Origin: Ectocarpus siliculosus
Lineage: Eukaryota; Sar; Phaeophyceae; Ectocarpales; Ectocarpaceae
Direction: 5' to 3'
Assembly: GCA_000310025.1 (NCBI GenBank)
Contig: FN649754.1
Span: forward strand, 425,848-487,970
Length of the DNA stretch: 62,123 bases
Position 1 is the stretch's first letter; the number at the start of each line of letters is the position of its first letter. The notes under the pieces were generated by a model. The model saw only the letters and a program-made list of their open reading frames with translations, did no database searches and had not been told where the DNA came from. Shown here piece by piece: positions 25,642 through 34,900 of the stretch. Both the position numbers and the translations under genes were made by a program.

Positions 25642-28089
25642 ATGTTGACCTCGCTCGCACGCAGCGGGCCGGGCGTGGCGAGAGCCGCACAGCGCGCGGC
25701 GGCACCGCTCTCCGTGGCACGGGCACCAGCGGCGGCTGCGGCAAGACGGAGCATGGGGGGTCACGCGAGGCACATCGGGTTGCCAGGAGAGCATGTGCCG
25801 ATCGAGGTCAGCAAGGTGTACAAGACGCTCGGGACGGCGTACCTGGCCACCATGTTCTTTTGGATGATGTACCGGGCGAAGCAGGACGGATTGGTTCTTC
25901 TGGTACGTTCCCGGCTGAGTAGGGCGAGAGCTTCGGCGATGTTGACGGGGGGATTCCAGCAGACAGCGGGCACCGTATGCGACACGAGATGACGCCCCAT
26001 GGACGGACCGATTTTTAGAGCTCGATTTCTCAACAGCAGAAAGAGTCGCAGCGCCGAAAACGGCGGCGTTGAAGCCGTCTCTCCGAAAACGGCGGCGTTG
26101 AAGCCGTCTGGTCGAGAGCTCTGCCAAAGCGTTTGTGCATCCTCTTCGTCGTCGAGTGATCGAGCTTTGACAATCGGTCCAGGGGGTGTGCTATCTTGTG
26201 TCGTATACGGTAGTCGTTGCACCAGGCAGGATTGTACAGCGACCTATTTTTGTGCTGAAACGGGAAAACGTTTTCAGCAGCTGTGCGCCGGAGAAGAGGC
26301 CGCTGTTGTGTGATCTCTGCTCTCGCATCAATACTGCTCAGTAAGAGGCATCCGAATTACAGCAGTTACGGTAGTGGGGATCCCCAAAATGGCGGTGGTG
26401 GGGAAGCTGATAATGGCCGCCTTGTACGGGGCAGCACCCGCCTTACTCAATGTGTATGCATAGAACAACTTGATTGTTTCGTCTGTGCATATTCCAGCCA
26501 ATTTCACCGCCCGACGTGGGGCGACCACCTTACTTGGGTATGTCGTAGTTCATCCTAAATCGTTAGTACAGCAGTCGGCCGCTGTGGCAGCAGCTCATCG
26601 ATGAGCGCAGCGGGCCCGCTCTCAGGTCAGCGCATGATGCCGTGCACCCGTCGGCTCGCCCGCGCACAAAGTCTGGTCGGTTTCCTTTGGGAAGACGACA
26701 CAACAGGGTATATACCCTGGTCTATAGGCGACTCAGCTGGGTACCTGCTATTTGGCAGCTTCAAACGAGTCCAGCTGATTGGTCACCGTCAACGCTGCCG
26801 TATCCCGACATAGCCGGCTAAATTGTTTTCTCCACGGGCTCGAGTCTCGACGCGCGCGAGCAGAGTAACAGCCTTTTGCCGTGAATGACGCTTCAGTCTC
26901 TGAATTCGTGCCTGCATCTCCGCTTCCGACTTGGCACCTGCATCTATCTGTCATTGTGCGTTCGAGCCACCCTCACATCGGTATAGACGCACAGCCACTG
27001 ACGGGCTGGCACACAGACGTTCGCCGTCGCGTGCAGTGGTTTTACCGGACCTGAATGCTATCTGAAAACGAAGGGTAAAACTCTTTTCTGTTTCCTGCGA
27101 ACTTCATTACCGTATATGACACAAGATAACACACCCCCTTGGCCGATTTTCAAAGCTCGATTTCTCAACAGCAGGAAGAGTCACAGCGCCGAAAACGGCG
27201 GCGTTGGAACCGTCTCGTCGAGAGCTGTTCGAAAACGTATTGTTTCATTTATGCATCCTCTTCGTCGTGGAGTAATCGAGCTTTGAAAATCGGTCCAGGG
27301 GGTGTGTTATCTTGTGTCATATACGGTATAGGCCCGGGCCAGAGCATGCGTCGAGCCGTGGTGCGTCTCTTGGAAAGGATTTGTAGAGATAATTCATTTC
27401 GGCATTCGCAATCAGCGCGTTGCGCATTTTCGAAGTTTGTTCCCCTTCCAGGGACCTTGATTTTTTCCCACTGGTGCTCACGGTCTTGTCATTGGTCAGC
27501 CTGTTGACACGACCGATGCTTTCAATGAAACGCACACGTACATCTACGCACATCCTATGTTGCTGAATCATTTATTCGGCGTTCCTGACGCCATTAATTG
27601 TTCACAGCGAAGGCGATGGGTGGGCAAACCGGGGCAACGTATTTCTTTCTCGGTGTGGCGAATTTGCTTGATATCGTCAAATACGCTTGTGTGTGTGTGG
27701 TTTTTTTTTTTTATCTATTATATGTCTCATCTCGTCAATCCGATGATTCCGGATGCTCGTTTTCCTCGATGTGATGGTTTGAAGTTTGGGGTTGTAAAAG
27801 AAAATAATCAATTCAACCTAAGGAAGCAACGTTATCGTAAAATATTTTAAACTCGAAGACAAGGGAATCGGACGTCTGGTGGCGGTTTTGTATGTGCAAT
27901 TTTTAGGTCACTACCAAGTAATTCCACCAAAACGCAGAAATATATGATTTACTAAATTATGTTATTACTTTGTTCTCGCCGTTCGTGAAAACATAGGGGC
28001 TCGAGCACCCGTGGGACCACATGGACGACCACCACGACCACGGTGCAGGCCACGAGGAGGCCGAGGACGAGGACGAGGACGAAGAGTAG
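25642..28089 (+). CDS. NDUFB2: Mitochondrial complex I small subunit, NDUFB2 type
   Basis: Two exons, 25642-25902 and 27997-28089, give 117 aa; the joint is CTG|gtacg ... catag|GGG in phase 0. The N-terminus (MLTSLARSGPGVARAAQRAA) is rich in Arg and Ala and nearly free of acid residues, as in a mitochondrial presequence. The mature part has one membrane segment (LGTAYLATMFFWMMYRAKQDG) followed across the junction by GLEHPWDHMDDHHDHG and an acidic tail of Glu and Asp ending in TAG. The membrane segment plus YRAKQDG and HPWD plus a His/acidic tail is the layout of plant-type NDUFB2, an accessory subunit of the inner-membrane arm of NADH:ubiquinone oxidoreductase. An in-frame GTG lies 7 codons upstream, but ATG is the natural start. 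The 2.1-kb intron holds two TACCGTA inverted-repeat elements. I recognised the family from memory of its motifs. Confidence 0.85.
25971..26212. mobile_element. TACCGTA-type inverted-repeat element in NDUFB2 intron
   Basis: CACCGTATGCGACACGAGAT ... ATCTTGTGTCGTATACGGTA. The inner segment CCGAAAACGGCGGCGTTGAA is duplicated in tandem (about 26055-26110), making this copy about 20 bp longer. Confidence 0.8.
27108..27328. mobile_element. TACCGTA-type inverted-repeat element in NDUFB2 intron
   Basis: TACCGTATATGACACAAGAT ... ATCTTGTGTCATATACGGTA, with near-perfect arms of about 50 bp through CACACCCCCTTGGCCGATTT. It is almost identical to the copy at 59982-60207, so the family was active fairly recently. 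Confidence 0.9.
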
Positions 28090-28098
28090 GCGATTAAT

Positions 28099-28385
28099 AA
28101 TAGTTGACATCTACGGAGATCAAATCATCTAATGATGGTTGATATCTACGGAGATCAAATCATCAAAGAACGTGACATCTACGGTGATCTAATGATCAAA
28201 GAGTAGACTCATAGTCGACATCTACGGGACGATTCGAAGAGTAGAATGGACTGATCGTTGACACCTACGGAGATGGAAATGGTCAAAGAGTAGACTGACA
28301 CCAAGTACTTGACATCTGCGGAGATCGAATGATCACAGAGTGACTGACAGTTGACACGTACGGAGATCACAGATGATCATACCTC
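28099..28385. repeat. Tandem repeat of about 50 bp after the NDUFB2 stop
   Basis: About six degenerate units of the type TTGACATCTACGGAGATC .. AAATGATCAAAGAGTAGACTGA begin 10 bp after the stop codon, so they would lie in the 3' UTR. Each holds the small palindromes GATCAAATGATC and similar. Confidence 0.85.
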
Positions 28386-29559
28386 TCACTCAGAACCGGC
28401 CGTGTTTCGTTTGACACAGATCAGAGCATCATCTTAGTTCTACTTCAGAATCGACCGTTGTGTTCATGGTCACGTTCTGCTGCTGCTGCTGCTGCAGAAC
28501 CTTTTTTTGTTTGGGGGGGCGGGGAGGGTTGGGGGGTTTGGTTTACAGAGGTGATGCTGCGGCAGGGAGAATCCGTCGGTGTGTCGGGCCGAGGTAGACA
28601 ACTGTGACGTCAGATTACGAAGGTCTCGTCGCCAGTTTTTTTTTTTTTTTGGCGGAGTAACGGGCGGTGGTGCAGAGAGGCCGCAGAGAAAACTTTTGAT
28701 TGGTCACCCGCACCCCCGTCGGCTAGCGTGGGTGCTTGTGCGGGGCAAGCAAGCCCAGGCTTGGGTGAGGGTAGCAAATACTTCTTGTTACCCCTTGCTA
28801 TGATGATGCACAGCTTGCTTCCAATGTCACCCGTCAGATGCTGCTACTCTTTGTGGTCGTCGAGAACTTTTGCCCTAAGTGGCTAAGCAGTAAATGCGAA
28901 GCAACCGAACAGCAACAAAAACCGTGACCTTTGGTCCTACTGACGGTGTTTTGAGTTTGCGCTTTCGCAACTCCTTTTTCCCATTCATGCGCTTCTTCGG
29001 CAAAGTGAACTACTTACGTTGGTATTTGCCAATTGCTTTGGCTACACGGAATGCAAGGTGTTGTGTCCATTTCGTGCAAAAAGGTGACAGCTGAGAACTT
29101 GGGATCATCTCGAACGGGTAGTCTCTCTTTGACTGTATGGATACTTTCTAAAGTTACAGATGCGCCGACGCAGAGGGACGTACCGCGGTAGACGTGCGGG
29201 ACGAACACACACAGGTGTGTGTGCTGTCGATTGCTCCCCATACAAGCTGCCAACACCGAAAAGGGTTTGTAGATAATATTGGCAACAATCTCGTCCAGAG
29301 TTGTCATTCCTTGCACGCACCGGTCGGGTGTTCCTTAACCCTCTTGTTGGTTGTGGAGCAATCGATCTCTAAAACTGATCGCACGCCTGTGCGTTCGCTT
29401 GCACCTTAACGGCGGAACACCAAGCTCTACTCATGGAATCGGCGGCCTGATTAGTTGTGCCGCCGACAGAAACAGACACATTTCAGTGTGTACAAGCTAA
29501 CTTGAGTACATTTCCACTCGCGTGCCGTAGCGCGATTTCACCGGTTGATTACAGAACGC

Positions 29560-30130
29560 GACCAGGAGTCAAGAAATTGAGCCTAAAACAATTCAAAATC
29601 CAAGAACCTGAGCACCATTTTGTGACCCCATACACCAAAACCTATATATAATAGTAACGATTCGTAGCATGACCCTAGGAACTCAGAAGTCCAGCCTCGG
29701 CCGAAACTATCAATAGAGGTTCTTGAGTGCGGGTTCTGTAGAGTAACGTTTCCATGTGATCAAACGGAGGCGTTCTCCCACCCCTTCGCGATCGGCCTAG
29801 CGTTTTGATCACAAGGACGTGAATATAAGGTGCAAAAAACGATTTTCTGCCTCGCCCTAAGTCTGTCAGTAAACCCACCGCTTACAGTTGGTGCCTCGGG
29901 GGACCGAATCGGGAATCGAAGTGGAAAATGACCAACACGGGCGTAAACCAGCAGCCAAACATTGCTTCTGCTCCGTCCACACCAACGCGCCTAATAAACG
30001 CGAGTCTCGTCCCCGGCTACCTTCAACAGCAACTCCAAGTCCAACCACGAGACCCGACCCAGCCAAGAGCGGTGTACAATTTTTTCAAGAAGACCCTGAA
30101 CGAAGAACGCAAAGGGTCTTTTGGTTAGTT
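29560..30130 (+). mobile_element. Remnant of an LTR-retrotransposon 5' end with gag-like start
   Basis: A TATA-like run (CCTATATATAATAG, about 29640) is followed 240 bp later by CCACCGCTTACA and then GTTGGTGCCTCGGGGG. That is the usual look of an LTR 3' end (..CA) followed by a tRNA primer-binding site starting TGGTGCC or similar. Shortly after comes an ATG at 29928 opening a 66-codon frame (MTNTGVNQQPNIASAPSTPT, then VYNFFKKTLNEERKGSFG) that stops at 30128, as a truncated gag might. No protease, reverse transcriptase or second LTR is seen, so the element is broken or only its 5' end is present. The LTR 5' border is not defined. Confidence 0.35.
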
Positions 30131-30309
30131 GTGTCCTTCGTTGGGTAAAAAAAGGACAACAATAGAAAGGGTTGCAACAAGACTATCCTGCAGCGACCGG
30201 CAGTCAGCATGGACTGCACGGTAGTGCCTGTTGCACCTCCGAGCCCTTTGTGCGTGGACGTCGCCCCCACCACAGGGAGATAGAAGCCCCGACGCCCGCA
30301 CCGGGTACG

Positions 30310-31060
30310 CCTTCCAACGGCTTCCCCAACAGGTGCGTATGCTGTCCAACGGCTTCCTCAACAGGTGCGTATGCTGACCAACGGCTTCCCCAACAGATAT
30401 GCATATGCTGTCCAATGGTTTCCTCAACAGATACGCATATGCTGTCCAACGGCTTCCTCAACAGGTGTGCAGTGTTCTCCAACGGTTTCCTCAACAGATA
30501 TGCATATGCTGTCCAACGGCTTCCTCAACAGGTGCGTATTCTGTCCAACGGCTTCCTCAACAGGTGCGTATGCTGACCAACGGCTTCCTCAACAGATATG
30601 CATATGCTGTCCAACGGTTTCCTCAACAGATACATACGCATATGCTGTCCAACGGCTTCCTCAACAGGTGTGCATGTGTTCTCCAACGGTTTCCTCAACA
30701 GATATGCATATGCTGTCCAACGGCTTCCTCAACAGGTGCGTATGCTGTCCAACGGCTTCCTCAACAGGTGCGTATGCTGTCCAACGGCTTCCTCAACAGA
30801 TATGCATATGCTGTCCAACGGTTTCCCCAACAGATATGCATATGCTGTCCAACGGTTTCCTCAACAGATATGCATATGCTGTCCAACGGTTTCCTCAACA
30901 GATATGCATATGCTGTCCAACGGCTTCCTCAACAGGTGTGCATGTGTTCTCCAACGGCTTCCTCACCAGGCATGCATATGTTCTCCAATGGCTCCCTCAA
31001 CAGGGAAGGTTTCCAACAGCTTCCGCAACAGTTGCGCAGTCCAACGGCTTCCTCAAGAGG
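30310..31060 (+). repeat. Minisatellite of about 23 units, 32/34 nt, open in all forward frames
   Basis: The unit core is CCAACGGCTTCCTCAACAG followed by GTGCGTATGCTGT (32 nt) or ATATGCATATGCTGT (34 nt). Because neither length is a multiple of three, each forward frame cycles through the same three peptides (LSNGFLNR, AVQRLPQQ, CCPTASSTG), and long open frames of 218 to 299 codons result. The peptide content is therefore an artefact of the unit having no stop codon in any frame. Many units contain CAACAG|GTGCGT, a good match to a splice donor, and TTCCTCAACAG, a good match to an acceptor. Confidence 0.9.
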
Positions 31061-31339
31061 CACGTCGACCAATCGCTTCCTCGGCATGTTTCCGAGCACC
31101 GAAAGTACGTTGCGAGTTTCAAGATCCGTGGATACGTAATATTCCACCCCCATCACAGGGCACGACGCAGCCCTTGCCCACTCTCATCACAATCGTCGGA
31201 CACGCCGATTTCTTCGCTCAGGTGGGACTTTATCGACGAGGTCGAGCACGTTGACGAAAAATAGAAAACCACACTACAAGCCGGGGTGGGGGGGAAGGGA
31301 CTAAAACTACAAATGCGTGCATGGTCGTAGTCCCTAAGA

Positions 31340-31575
31340 TACCGTAAGAGTCGGAGATATGGCAACCCCGTGCTATGCTATCGTTTTCGTTTAGCGTATT
31401 TTTCCACAACTAGGAGCGTGCGAACACCAACCGATGATGCCTCTTAGGAAAGCCCTCCACGAGATGTTTTCAAAACTACCCTTTTCGGCAGTGTAACAGT
31501 ATCCCCCTGGTTGTGGTGAAATGCGCTACAAAAAAACGCTAACACGGGGGTGCCACCTCTCCGACAATTACGGTA
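31340..31575. mobile_element. Inverted-repeat element, GGCGGAGAT subfamily
   Basis: TACCGTAAGAGTCGGAGATA ... ACCTCTCCGACAATTACGGT, with a C/G-rich inner arm and a centre containing AAAACTACCCTTTTCGGCA. It is intergenic. Confidence 0.7.
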
Positions 31576-31967
31576 GACCATTTTAGTTTTCGCGATGACT
31601 GCCGGGGCCGGTGATGTCAACCGTCGCATGAGGCAAGCCGTCGTGCCATCAGTCAAACGTAGCCACGTCTGCTTTGGCCACCTGGTGAAAAATTTCATGA
31701 TCCGCAGCAGGGGTTCCGTGGGAAGAAGCGCGCGCGGGGGGGGAGTACGGGTTATGATCAGCCGTTCTTTCTGCATGGGAAGGGTTGTCATGAGAGCGGC
31801 AATAGAAATATTTGCGTGTCAGTTGACACCGACCAGGGAAAAGCTGGGGACCAAACCAAAAATTGAAGACGAGGTTTTCCTCAACTCCAGAGTAGGACAC
31901 AACGACTCGAAACAATGCCTTTTAGCCTGACTAACACACCCACACACGCATCACACGCACACACAGA

Positions 31968-34900
31968 CTAGAAAGAATGTTCGCCGAGGGACCTTGGTTG
32001 TACCCGCTGGCACTGAGGTCTTTCCATCGGCCGGACCGTTAGCGCTAGCGCGGTCGATGCTAACAATAACACACACACGCGTAAACAACAATCCCCCCCC
32101 TCCCCCTCCCCCCCCCGACTACGAGTACCCCCCCCCACACACACACACCTTGTTCTTCCGTTCCTCCGGTATCGGCAGTGCCAACTCCGACGGCTCGCAC
32201 GGCTTCGGCTCGTGCTTGGCGAAGTACGGGTGTCGCAGCGCCTCCCTAGCTGTGGCCCGCTTGTCCGGCCGCAGCACGAGGAGCCGAAGCAGGAGGTCCA
32301 TCGCATCGGGGGATGCCGCGGACAGGAGAGAGCTCAGGTCGACGGGGGGCTGCGGCTTGAACTCCACGAAGTCCGGGAGAGCGCAGTGTTCCTGGGGGGG
32401 GGAGGGGTAGTCATGTAACCGCGTGTCGTAAATAGTCGTTTTACCGCATCCGTACAATACCGGGACGGAACGATACGCCGGGTTTTCGCTGGCCGAAGCT
32501 AAGTTTCAAAAGGGAGGGGTGGTGGCGAAGTTGTGGCATTTTGTCGGAGGGGCGTGGTCGACCAATCAACTCCGCTCGTTTCACTCTGAGCAGAGGTATG
32601 TGCCCCGCTGAGTCGCTTGTTTTCAACAACAACCACCAGGGTATGTACCCTGTTGTGTGGATTACCCTCTCTCTCTGTTCGGTCGATGATCGTAAGAAAT
32701 GTCGAGTGCTTAGTAAGAGTACGACGTGGGTCATCCAAAACAGCTATCGCAAAGAGGGCCGGCCAAAAAAATGTCAAACTGTGGAAACCAGTACCATATG
32801 TAGTAGTCCCTCATTCCGAGTGGAACGAGCGCCCAAAACCATTTCAATCGATATGGATTTTCGGCGAACAAAGAGGGGGGCAATGTGGAAGCCAGGATGT
32901 AAGTATCTTCCTAGGGGTAATGGTGCACATGCGACCAGCAAAGATCGTCGGACTACATGAACAATGTTCTACCGTCCGAAGACATTTGGCAGGAAAGAGT
33001 CGCCGAGCACCGTAACTATGTATGTGACTCTCGGACATGGGGAGATGGTGGCGAAAGCGCACGCTCCTCACTCTCACACCTTCCACCTTTCGTCAACTAG
33101 CTAAGCCGAGACTCTCGGCTACGCTTGGCACTTCCTCGCCACATTACAAGAAAAAGCGATTTTACCTCGGTTGGTGAACGGTTATTCACCACTTCAGGGA
33201 CCCTTGCTCGTAACAGAGAAAGGGTATTCTCAAAACAAGGAAAAATAACGTTTTTGGAGAGCGTAACGACCGGTTTTAGAACCAAAGCTATTGTATGCTG
33301 CCATCACATTAAAACCGTTCCGACCACTGCTCAGGACCTTGAAATGTCCAAACTGATCCAGCTGACGCGGGTACCCTCTGTGGCCGTCCATAGACCTAAA
33401 AAAGAATACATGCCTGGGCTGGCATAAAGAATGAGCACCAAGATTCGAAAACGGCAAGCCTCTCATTGGCCCCACAGCAGTAGTACAACGGAAAAACAGA
33501 GGACCAGAGCAAACGCTCACCGGCCAGCTTTCGTCGGTGGGAGTTCCCATGACTTGGAAAATCCGCGCCACTTGGTCCACGTCGCTGACGCCCGGAAACA
33601 GCGGTCTTCGGCACATGAGCTCCGCAAAGATGCATCCAACCTTAACACAGAAATGTCGATTTGCGCAGTCGAGGGAAGCCGTTGTGGGATCGTGTGTCCG
33701 CAGCTTGTTGTTGCCGCAACAGGCGGGGATATGGCACCCCCCCCCCAGATCAATTTTCAAAGCTCAATTACTCCATAATCCAACCTTGAAACACATCGAT
33801 TTGCGCAGTCGAGGGCGGTCGTAGTGGGATCGATGTGTCCGTGGCTTGTTGTTACCGCAAAAGGCGGAGATACGGCACCCCCCCCCAGATCGATTTTCAA
33901 AGCTCAATTACTCCATAACAAACATTGTGCTAAACACCAAAAACGGTGGTTTTGGCAACATCTCATCGAGGGTTCTTGGTCGACGTATCGCGCGTTTTTC
34001 CGCACCCCCTTGGTCGTGGAGCAATCGAGCTTTGAAAGTCGGTCTAGGCGGGGTGCCATCTCCCCGCCTCTTACGGTGTTGTTGCTGTTGGTGGTGGAAT
34101 TGTCTTCATATCAATAATCGACCCGATGTCTGATCGAGGGTGTCCGCAGAACTTTATTCGCGGTGTTGTTACTAATGGTGATACTGCTGTCTCGATATCA
34201 ATAATCGGCCTGCTGTCTGCTCAATATCCTTCCAGAGCTCACTCCCACAAACGGACTGCCTTCGCCAGAAGTTACGTTTATGCGGATATAGAACAGGGAG
34301 GGGGTACGCAGACCGTATTCCCTAACCCTAACCTACTAACCCAACTCCCCCGATTGCATACTTTATCCAACTTACTAATTGAATCGAAAAAAAAACGCCA
34401 AGGTTACAGCCACGAACTCACCGTCACGGGGCCCGAGGCCATGGCTTGTAGAAGCGCACGGAGGTCAACGTTTTTTCTTCAATCAGCCGGTTGGAGCGGT
34501 CGACACTAACACCCGCACACGCCAAACTTGCCACATCTAACATGTACCAACTTAATAAAAGTCCAGTTTTCAACACCAGTTTTCGCTCCTAAATTTCCAA
34601 ATTACCACGTTCCGACTCTTCAGATTTCAAACCATATGGGAAAAAAACTCGTTCCGTTTCTTTCGGTGCCAGTCGTTTCCAAATTTCCGAACGCAATTCC
34701 TCGGCCGTAACTCGAGCTTCTATATATGGCCTACACGATTTGGAAACTTGGAAGCAAATTTCGGAACGTTCAAAAAAGCCTCGTTTCGACCACGATACCC
34801 AAGAGCTTGCTTACCCCCCACATGTCCACCGCCGCACCGTACTCGTGGCATCCGAAGCACAGCTCTGGCGGCCTGTACCATCGCGTGACTACCGTCGGAG

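Larger units (their letters stand above)
28090..31967. other. Intergenic region between convergent NDUFB2 and CDK7
   Basis: This region holds the tandem repeat after the NDUFB2 stop, an LTR-element remnant (about 29.56-30.13 kb), the 30.3-31.1 kb minisatellite and one inverted-repeat element (31340-31575). The rest, including 28400-29550, shows no coding signal I trust. Short open frames such as 31595-31930 lack splice or family support. Confidence 0.6.

Noticed and set aside
30365-31264. 299-codon plus-strand frame and two overlapping frames of 246 and 218 codons
   Set aside because: They are translations of the 32/34-nt minisatellite, which lacks stops in all forward frames; they are not a protein.
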